Assembly (NCBI RefSeq): GCF_003026475.1
Contig: NZ_PYMC01000003.1
Span: 62,001-126,000 of the forward strand
Direction of reading: 5' to 3'
From: Photobacterium lipolyticum
GTDB taxonomy: Bacteria > Pseudomonadota > Gammaproteobacteria > Enterobacterales > Vibrionaceae
DNA: 64,000 nucleotides
Positions within the stretch are counted from its first letter, which is position 1. Every line of letters begins with the position of its first letter. Made by a program: the position numbers and the translations under genes. Below the pieces are notes generated by a model, which was given only the letters and a program-made list of their open reading frames with translations, did not search any database and was not told where the DNA came from. Positions 57,722-64,000 of the stretch are shown one piece after another.

Positions 57722-57769
57722 GAATATATTCCCTATAGGGACTTTCCGGCATTGAATCAGAACGGCATA

Positions 57770-58900
57770 ATGGCATCTTTCCACGATATCTTAGGCACAG
57801 ATAAAAATACCTCCAGCGATGAAGTAAAACGTCGTTATAAATTGCTTTCCACTCGCTTTCACCCTGATAAGGGGGGCTCGAAGGTGATCATGCAGCTTAT
57901 TTCTCAAGCCTATGATCAGGTAGGAAAGGGGAAAGGGCATGAAGAAGCTGTGCACACTCTCTATATCAAAGACCCTGCGATTGATAACTATGTGGGGAAA
58001 ATTCTGCAACTGGAGCGAGATTATAAGCAGCTTAAAGAGTCTAACGATGCTCTGAAACGAAAGTTGAAACAGGCTCATCAAGAGAATAAGCAAAAGTATA
58101 GCGCCGATGCGAGGCAACCTAACGCAGGGAATGAAGAAAAAAAACTGCGCGCCAAAAATGATAGGTTAAAGGCACAACTGGCAGAAGCCCGGCGAGAGCT
58201 GAGAGAAAAAAGCCGGGATGTTAAGCCGTTTGGAGCCGATTCAGGCAACCAGCCAGGTGTTGTTTTGTCGCAGAAGGTGTCTGCGCAAATCAAATCACTT
58301 GGGCGATTTAACGCTCGTCGCATTGCTGTATTTATGATTTTTCCGGTCATCTTTCTGACGCTGATGTTGATGTTGGGTAAAGAGCCCTGGCTTGCTCTTT
58401 ACGCCATGATTAACGAGCCGGCAGATAAACCGAAAACGGTGGTGACAGTATTAGATATCAACCCGGATGACTTGGTCTCTCAGCAACGGCCACAGAAAGC
58501 CTCAGAGCTGGAAACCGTAGCACCGGCCAAGCCAAAGCCTGCCGCAAGGATCAAAATGGAACAAATCGCAGGCTCGTGGCAGTACCGGTATTTTGAAAAC
58601 ACTCAGCGGCCTTATGTTTCGGTCAGGAGTGAAAAGGGATCCTATATTGTGAAAAGCTGTGAGGGAGGTTTTAAATATTATCGTAACGATAACCTTCGTT
58701 CACATCGTTTGCCTGCCAACATGATTTTTGAGCGTAGAGACCGTCACTTTACGATCTATAAGCTTCCTTATGGTAACGGCTCATCGGTTACGAATTGGTC
58801 TGAAAGTAAAAGTTTGCTGATTAATGAAGAATATTTTCCAAATAAAGGGTTTGCAGATTCTTACTACCAACTGACTAATGCGTGTTTATCAACGAGTTAA
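57770..58900 (+). CDS. Membrane-anchored J-domain protein
   Basis: About 376 aa. N-terminal J-domain (residues ~1-60) with the HPD motif at His31-Pro32-Asp33 in FHPDKGGS, so it can stimulate a DnaK-type ATPase. A long charged coiled coil (~80-160) follows, then one membrane helix (~183-204, AVFMIFPVIFLTLMLMLG) and a C-terminal beta-rich domain (~285-376, AGSWQYRYFENT...). The J-domain would be cytoplasmic and the C-terminal domain periplasmic. Start at ATG 57770 is supported by the J-domain start, but the Shine-Dalgarno is poor. Function of the C-terminal domain unknown. Confidence 0.82.
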   Translation: MASFHDILGTDKNTSSDEVKRRYKLLSTRFHPDKGGSKVIMQLISQAYDQVGKGKGHEEAVHTLYIKDPAIDNYVGKILQLERDYKQLKESNDALKRKLKQAHQENKQKYSADARQPNAGNEEKKLRAKNDRLKAQLAEARRELREKSRDVKPFGADSGNQPGVVLSQKVSAQIKSLGRFNARRIAVFMIFPVIFLTLMLMLGKEPWLALYAMINEPADKPKTVVTVLDINPDDLVSQQRPQKASELETVAPAKPKPAARIKMEQIAGSWQYRYFENTQRPYVSVRSEKGSYIVKSCEGGFKYYRNDNLRSHRLPANMIFERRDRHFTIYKLPYGNGSSVTNWSESKSLLINEEYFPNKGFADSYYQLTNACLSTS

Positions 58901-58942
58901 ATTGCATTTTTTATCTTTTTTTGATCACTGACCGCTGACATT

Positions 58943-58974
58943 ATACCAATTTGAATAATTATACTAATTGGTAT
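58943..58974. other. Hairpin between the J-domain gene and the next gene
   Basis: Inverted repeat ATACCAAT (58943-58950) / ATTGGTAT (58967-58974) with a 16-bp AT-rich loop. No T tract; could be an operator or a repeat fragment. Confidence 0.45.
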
Positions 58975-59003
58975 TCTTCACACTTTTTGTTGAAAAAATA
59001 ACC

Positions 59004-59708
59004 ATGAAAATAAACACAGTTTCCCTGAGCGGAAACAGTCTTGACGGTTTTTTCGGTTATCATTTAGCAAATAATTGCGAGGGATTAGCTATGACAATGA
59101 CGAGCTCAGATGTAAGTAAAAAGAAAGCAGTAGACTTTCAGTTCCAGAGTTTGCAGGGCTGCGATGAGCAAGATGCAGCCTATTACCTGGTCTTCGAACA
59201 AAGCGTACCGTGCTTTCATTCATTAAAAAAACAGCGTATTCAGCTTGATGATGAGAATCGCTTTCCAATCAAAGTGATTGCCACTGACTGTGCCGTCACA
59301 GAGATCGAAGTCGATTTTCCTTTAGCATTTTATCGCTCATGCCAGCGAACCGAAATTTTTGATTTGCTGCTGTCGTTAAAAGAGCAGTGCAGTCATTATA
59401 CTTTTAACATGCGCTTAAACCTGGATGATATTGCATCCAATTACGAAGTTAATGACATTGCCAAGTTGTGTATTGTTGCCGGTGCTGACAACCTGACTCT
59501 GGTTGTTGACGGCAAACTATCTGAGCAAGAAGAATCTTATATCGTTTTGATATCTAACCTTTTGAAGAGTCTTTTTGTTGCCGATAGCTGTGGCCTTGTT
59601 TTTGCGGGTCTGACCGCCCCACAAGAGATTGATAAATTGGTCGCACTGTCGAAAGAGGTGCTTGGTGAAGCTTGGGTGGGAAATAAACAACTCAGATTCG
59701 AGTATTAA
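59004..59708 (+). CDS. Protein of unknown function, 234 aa
   Basis: Soluble acidic protein (MKINTVSLSGNSLDGFFGYHL...), no signal or membrane segment; mixed alpha/beta composition, with hydrophobic strands (VIATDCAVTEIEVDFPLAFY, LCIVAGADNLTLVVDG, SYIVLISNLLKSLFVADSCG). Seven or more Cys, scattered without pairs. ATG 59004 fits best; an upstream frame start at 58968 is not convincing. I do not recognise the family. It has a good terminator and stands alone, 103 bp after the J-domain gene, which may or may not be related. Confidence 0.65.
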   Translation: MKINTVSLSGNSLDGFFGYHLANNCEGLAMTMTSSDVSKKKAVDFQFQSLQGCDEQDAAYYLVFEQSVPCFHSLKKQRIQLDDENRFPIKVIATDCAVTEIEVDFPLAFYRSCQRTEIFDLLLSLKEQCSHYTFNMRLNLDDIASNYEVNDIAKLCIVAGADNLTLVVDGKLSEQEESYIVLISNLLKSLFVADSCGLVFAGLTAPQEIDKLVALSKEVLGEAWVGNKQLRFEY

Positions 59709-59737
59709 ATTACTAATAATTAATAACGAATAGAAAA

Positions 59738-59770
59738 AGAACGGTGCCAGAGAGCACCGTTCTTTTTTTA
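59738..59770 (+). terminator. Terminator after the unknown gene
   Basis: Stem AGAACGGTGC / GCACCGTTCT with CAGAGA loop and a run of T. Confidence 0.92.
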
Positions 59771-59844
59771 TTTACTTATAACAATCACAATCAAATTTCG
59801 ATTCTTATGAGCCCAAATTGATTGGAAGGGATAAGAACATGTCG

Positions 59845-60891
59845 TTATAGGTTATTCAGGAAACCTTCAATTTTCGTTTTATGTGCCATTACGGTTTCGT
59901 CTGATGGCACTTTATTGTGATGATAAGTCAGGTACACCAGCAGGGCCATTTGAGCTGTTAATCGGTTTTCTGCTTCATCAAAGATAATAGAACGGGAAGA
60001 TTCCATCACTTCACGGGTACATTCACGTTGGTCATTGGCTGGCAAACAGTGCATGAACATCGCATCAGGCCCTGCCTTCTCCATCAAGTCTTCAGTAACT
60101 ACGTATTCTGGAATGAAAGTCGACAAGCGAATATCTTTTTCATCTTCTTGGCCGAACCAATAGAAACTATCGGCAACGATAACATCGCAACCTGCAACCT
60201 GATCCGTGTTATCGGTGATCACTAATTTGCCACCCGATGATTCGCAGTTTTCTAGAGCAATATCAATCCATTTTTGTGGTGCTTTGAAACGCTCAGGACA
60301 AATATGCTTAAATGTCATGCCAAATTTCGTGCAGGCAAACATCAATGACGAAGCGACGTTCGTTGCATCACCGACGAATGCAACAGTCAGATCACCCAAT
60401 GATTTACCTTGCGGTAAGTGTTCCATCATGGAAAAAAGATCGGCCATGATTTGAGTGGGATGCAGCCAGTCACATAACCCGTTAATGACGGGAACGCTTG
60501 CATGCTCTGCTAATCCGGCAACGGTACTGTGTTCATCAACACGTGCCATGATCACATCCACCATTCTTGAAAGAACGCGGCCAGTGTCTTCTAACGACTC
60601 TTTTGCGCCAAGGTGAATGTCTTTAGGTGATAAGAACAGGGCGTGGCCACCCAGCAGTGTTGCTGCCGTCTCAAATGATACGCGAGTACGGGTAGAGGGT
60701 TGCTCAAAAATCATCGCAACAGATTGGCCTTTGAAAAGCTGAGGAATAGCATTGTCACTACGAGCTTGTTTAAGCATAGCCATCAACTCAAGAATATCGG
60801 TCAGATCTTTTTTCGTAAAATCCTGAGTTTTAAGGAAATGACGTAGACCTTCTTTATGTAAATTTGTTGCGCTTGAAGATGGTAGTTTCAT
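59845..60891 (-). CDS. ptcA: Putrescine carbamoyltransferase (OTCase family)
   Basis: 348-aa aspartate/ornithine carbamoyltransferase fold. Carbamoyl phosphate loop S66TRTR70, then HPTQIMADL and HCLPAND. The segment where ornithine transcarbamylases carry their SMG ornithine loop reads DSFYWFGQEDEKD here, so it is not an ordinary ArgF. The remainder (GGHALFLSPKDIHLG, EDTGRVLSRMVDVIMARV, PVINGLCDW, EHLPQGKSLGDL, FDEAENRLTA) resembles putrescine carbamoyltransferases of the agmatine deiminase pathway, for example Enterococcus. The next genes (TetR regulator, divergent APC antiporter) fit such a locus. Function remains to be tested. Confidence 0.75.
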   Translation of the reverse strand: MKLPSSSATNLHKEGLRHFLKTQDFTKKDLTDILELMAMLKQARSDNAIPQLFKGQSVAMIFEQPSTRTRVSFETAATLLGGHALFLSPKDIHLGAKESLEDTGRVLSRMVDVIMARVDEHSTVAGLAEHASVPVINGLCDWLHPTQIMADLFSMMEHLPQGKSLGDLTVAFVGDATNVASSLMFACTKFGMTFKHICPERFKAPQKWIDIALENCESSGGKLVITDNTDQVAGCDVIVADSFYWFGQEDEKDIRLSTFIPEYVVTEDLMEKAGPDAMFMHCLPANDQRECTREVMESSRSIIFDEAENRLTAQMALLVYLTYHHNKVPSDETVMAHKTKIEGFLNNL

Positions 60892-61445
60892 AATATATTC
60901 CTACTATTGTTTGTTCTCATGCATGTTATTTCAACATTCTGAGCGGGTTTTCTATGATATTTATTTATTACGATTGAGATATTTCTGACAGAGCTTTGTA
61001 TCTCATCGCTTGGGGTATGGCGTAATTATCTGTTAGGCAACTGCTATTTTCTTAAATCAGAATCACTAATCGGTATAGCGGACACGAACACAATGATATT
61101 TTCGTGCTTTCTCACATTTTTATTATTCATCATGACGTGATTGTCGATATTTGATTCTAATGATGACGAGGAAATAAAAATAAAAAAGAGCTAAGACCAA
61201 TCTGACTAATAAGATTGGTTTTAGCTCTGATTGGATTTTCTTGTAAAGATGAGGGGCCTAGTACTTAATCACAGAAGTTTTGACCAGTTCAGTCACAAAA
61301 CTTCGTTATTCCGTCAAGTGAGGAACGAACTTATAACGGAATCTAAGGCGCACACAGCTAGAGCTGGAACCCGGATATTTCGTTCCTCAATTCCGGGATG
61401 ACGTGTTTAGGTATTTCAACTATTCACAATTTATGTGAAAGAGTA
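60892..61445. other. Intergenic region, 554 bp, containing repeat R2 copy B
   Basis: Upstream region of the carbamoyltransferase gene. Promoter must be here; no ARG box was recognised with confidence. Contains the repeat at 61319-61449. An inverted pair around ACCAATC...GATTGGTTT at 61197-61218 could terminate the leftward TetR transcript. Confidence 0.45.
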
Positions 61446-61449
61446 CTAG
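61319..61449. repeat. Dispersed repeat R2, copy B
   Basis: Same 130-bp repeat as 57511-57640, in the same orientation, with a few substitutions. Here its right end overlaps the TetR stop codon (61446-61448). Both copies thus touch the 3' end of a regulator gene. Confidence 0.9.
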
Positions 61450-62081
61450 TGAAGTGAAATATCTTCGGCGACCACTTCTTCAGATTTAGGGAGGTGCTTC
61501 GGCAAATAGACCCCCAAATATGCTTCGGTCAATATTACCGCTTCTCGTGCCATTTCTTTGGGAATAATGCCATTTTCCCGATAATTCATAGAGTAAACTT
61601 TATCTGCAACCTGAAGGGCGATTGCGAATATATTCACATCTTCAGGCAACTGAGGCAATTTGAAATATTTACGATAAATACTCTCGACTTGCTCAGCCAG
61701 AATCACATCATTTTCAGCATCGGCATGCCTGATTGATGAATATGTGTGCTGACCGAGTAGAATTCTTTGCACTAAAGGGTTGCTGCTGTAATAGTCAACA
61801 AATCCTTGTTCAACCATGCGGTTAATATCACTCCAGTGGTGAATGTCTTTTGGCTTTATCGCCGAGGTCAGCACTGACTTGAAATCTTCGAAGATGTCTT
61901 CCATTAACCGATAGACTAAGGCTTCCATATTGGGATAGTGGTGATACACCGTTGATGTTGCAATTGCAGCTTCCTTGGCAACATCATAAATGGAAATATT
62001 ATTAATGTCTCGGTTCGATACCAAGGTTGTGACAGCCTTATGTATTCGCTCTAAACGCTCTTGAGTGGATTCTTTTTTCAT
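61446..62081 (-). CDS. TetR-family transcriptional regulator
   Basis: 211-aa regulator: N-terminal helix-turn-helix of TetR type (residues ~5-65, with NRDINNISIYDVAKEAAIATSTVYHHYPNMEALVY) and a helical ligand-binding part. ATG 62081 is supported by GGAGG six bases upstream; ATG 62093 and 62129 are less so. It lies between the carbamoyltransferase and the divergent antiporter, suggesting it controls one or both in response to a polyamine or agmatine (inference). Confidence 0.88.
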   Translation of the reverse strand: MKKESTQERLERIHKAVTTLVSNRDINNISIYDVAKEAAIATSTVYHHYPNMEALVYRLMEDIFEDFKSVLTSAIKPKDIHHWSDINRMVEQGFVDYYSSNPLVQRILLGQHTYSSIRHADAENDVILAEQVESIYRKYFKLPQLPEDVNIFAIALQVADKVYSMNYRENGIIPKEMAREAVILTEAYLGVYLPKHLPKSEEVVAEDISLH

Positions 62082-62654
62082 CTTGGCCTCCATAATGTGC
62101 GGGCAAATCCATTGCCATATTTTCAACATGGCTGTTTAAGCTCGGATATGTGTACCCGATGTGTGACCCTTCAAGCATACACTACCACTATCGGTCAGTA
62201 TTATGAAACTCATATACCTTAACGATACATTAGCTCTTGCGAGATCTGAGCACGAAGTGCTTCACGTTATTCATCTAGTGCTGATAAACATACCGCTCTA
62301 TATGTGGTGGATAACTTGATCAGAATCAATTTTCTGCATTGTATGCCATTACGGACAAATTTTCATCTTAGCCGTCACGAAGTGAGCGGTGCATTTAAAA
62401 GCAATATCGATAAGTGATTTTAATAACAATAAATCAAGAGATATTTTGATTAGATAATTACCAGTCGAGCGGAACAATTTATTAAGGATTTCAATTCAAA
62501 CTCATGATTGTTGGTTTTAATGATGGTAACAAAGAAAGTATTGATTGATCGAATGGAAGCAAAATATTGCTAGTGAAATAAAATTACAGTGAATTGCTGA
62601 ATATATTTGTGACTGGGAAAAACAGGCATCTATATAGCAGATGGAGAAATAGAT
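62082..62654. other. Divergent promoter region between TetR gene and antiporter, 573 bp
   Basis: Carries promoters in both directions and probably the TetR operator. No clear palindrome singled out. Confidence 0.4.
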
Positions 62655-64000
62655 ATGGAAACGCAAACATCTACAGGAAAAATGGGGGTCACAAGCTTAG
62701 CGTTATTTAGCCTGTGTGCAGTTATTGTTGTTGATACATTAACAGCCTCTGCGTCAATCGGAGTCAGCTCTATTGGCTGGTGGCTGATCACGTTGTTCGT
62801 TTTTGTTATCCCTTATGGATTGATCACCTCAGAGCTTAGTACCACATACCCTGGTGACGGGGGGATTTATGATTGGGTCAAACAAGCGTTCGGATATAAG
62901 TGGGCGGTTCGAACAACCTGGTTTTACTGGATAAACGTCGGTTTATGGATGCCTGCCGTCTATATTATGTTCGCAGGAATGTTTGCCGAATTATTTATGC
63001 CAGACCTTTCTTTATTTGGTCAAATTGCCATATGCATCGTATTAACCTGGTTAACGATTTGGGTCTGTAATGTCTCTGTCGATGTCGGCGTCTGGGTCAC
63101 CAACATCGGCGCGGTATTGAAGGTAACGGTTATTAGCGTTCTGGGTTTTGGTGGTTTTATTTATGCCGCGAAGAACGGGGTAGCTAACGAATTTAGTATT
63201 TCTGCAATCATGCCGTCGCTCGACACCGGGGTCGCTTTCCTGCCCGCTCTGGTCTTTAACCTGATGGGGTTTGAATTAGTCGCGACCATGACCAAAGAAA
63301 TGAAGGATGTGCGTGATCTTCCTAAGTCGATATTCTTGGCGGCAATTATCACGGCATTCCTCTATGTATTTGGCACTATTGGTATTTTAATGGCTTTGCC
63401 TGTTGAAGACATCGGTCTGGTCGCCGGTATTATCGATACCTTGAGAAAACTGTTTGGCGAGGGCGCGTTTGGTCAGTTCATGGTGTACGCCATTGGTTCC
63501 ATGGCGCTATTAACCTTCATTGGTAACATGGTGACCTGGACGATGGGAGCCAGCCGGGCTGCCGCAGAAGCCGCTAGCGAAGGAGAGCTTCCCGCTGCCG
63601 TCGGAAAAATGTCTGAAAAACATGATACCCCTGTTGGAGCCAATAATATTACGGGTATTGTTTCGACTGTCGTGATTATGGCCTATGCAGTGTTTGCTCA
63701 AAACAGCGATGAACTATTCTGGTCAGTGTTTGCATTCTCCAGTTGTATTTTCTTGTTGCCATATTTGTTTATGTTCCCTTCTTATCTGAAATTGCGTATC
63801 AGCGATGGCGATCAGGAGCGTCCGTTTAAAGTACCTGGCGGTATGGCGACGCAGTGGAGCCTTAGCATTATCTGCTTCCTTGTTATCGCACAGGCCGTGT
63901 TGCTCTTCATCTTCCCGGATCTCATAACAATGACGGTCGATTGGGTCTATAGCGCCCCGGTACTGATTGGAGTCATCGTCACCATCGCGATTGGTGAGTA
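62655..64000 (+). CDS. aguD: APC-family amino acid/polyamine antiporter, likely agmatine/putrescine exchanger (3' end outside window)
   Basis: The frame is open from ATG 62655 (GGAG eight bases upstream) to the end of the window, 448 codons without a stop, about 11-12 membrane helices. APC hallmarks: ELSTTYPGDGGIYDWVKQAFG in helices 2-3 and LVFNLMGFELVATMTKEMKD in helix 6 region. Resembles glutamate/GABA-type and agmatine:putrescine antiporters (AguD). The association with a putrescine carbamoyltransferase-like gene supports AguD, but the substrate is not proven. aguA and aguC are expected beyond the window if this is an agmatine deiminase locus. Confidence 0.8.
   Translation, partial: METQTSTGKMGVTSLALFSLCAVIVVDTLTASASIGVSSIGWWLITLFVFVIPYGLITSELSTTYPGDGGIYDWVKQAFGYKWAVRTTWFYWINVGLWMPAVYIMFAGMFAELFMPDLSLFGQIAICIVLTWLTIWVCNVSVDVGVWVTNIGAVLKVTVISVLGFGGFIYAAKNGVANEFSISAIMPSLDTGVAFLPALVFNLMGFELVATMTKEMKDVRDLPKSIFLAAIITAFLYVFGTIGILMALPVEDIGLVAGIIDTLRKLFGEGAFGQFMVYAIGSMALLTFIGNMVTWTMGASRAAAEAASEGELPAAVGKMSEKHDTPVGANNITGIVSTVVIMAYAVFAQNSDELFWSVFAFSSCIFLLPYLFMFPSYLKLRISDGDQERPFKVPGGMATQWSLSIICFLVIAQAVLLFIFPDLITMTVDWVYSAPVLIGVIVTIAIGE

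Overview
The window looks like chromosomal DNA from a marine gammaproteobacterium of the family Vibrionaceae, with Photobacterium or a close relative as the best guess. The grounds are very close protein resemblance to enterobacterial and vibrio housekeeping proteins (ThrS, IF-3, L35, L20, PheST, IhfA, RibE, YghU, YidE, YegD, YniA, YniC), a tandem glycine riboswitch in front of an AGCS Na+/alanine symporter as in Vibrio cholerae, a DUF5062-type protein, tandem identical tRNA-Val genes, and dispersed intergenic repeats. The genus is an inference. No complete prophage, insertion sequence, CRISPR array or rRNA operon is present.

Layout. 1-6.6 kb: the end of an SNF2 helicase gene with its SWIM zinc-finger partner, a small lytic transglycosylase, a membrane PAS-GGDEF-EAL protein, and a converging YdjM-like membrane protein that overlaps it by 91 bp. 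6.6-11.6 kb: a decayed ORF cluster and a large secreted gingipain-type (C25) cysteine protease with PKD-like repeats. 11.6-17 kb: a DUF445 protein, a repeat-containing coiled-coil protein, an aminotransferase, four tandem tRNA-Val(GAC) genes, a DUF5062 protein and YghU. 17-22 kb: norM divergent from ribE, a CPXCG zinc protein, and yniC and yniA separated by a 267-bp terminal-inverted-repeat element. 22-29 kb: a complete histidine utilisation locus (hutC-hutI-hutG-hutU-hutH) that degrades histidine to glutamate and formamide, with candidate HutC operators.

29-44 kb: yqfB, a cold-shock gene with a long leader, the translation cluster thrS-infC(ATT start)-rpmI-rplT, an oppositely oriented acyltransferase wedged before pheS-pheT-ihfA, an eight-copy heptanucleotide repeat, astE and btuCD (vitamin B12 import). 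44-56 kb: a Cache-type chemoreceptor, yidE, a split adenosylcobalamin-dependent ribonucleotide reductase (nrdJ plus a TSCPD/zinc partner; btuCD feeds the same cofactor), a DsbA-like lipoprotein, yegD, an NTF2-like protein, and a riboswitch-controlled AGCS symporter. 56-64 kb: an AraC regulator with a degenerate receiver domain, a membrane-anchored J-domain protein, an unknown protein, and a probable agmatine/putrescine locus (putrescine carbamoyltransferase, TetR regulator, divergent antiporter that runs off the window end).

The most distinctive unexplained signals are intergenic: three families of dispersed repeats, a (CCCACAG)8 tract, a conserved short hairpin element with a possible heptapeptide ORF, a candidate upstream ORF in the cold-shock leader, and a row of three hairpins. 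I did not find a clear, wholly new multi-gene system; the findings below are ranked accordingly.
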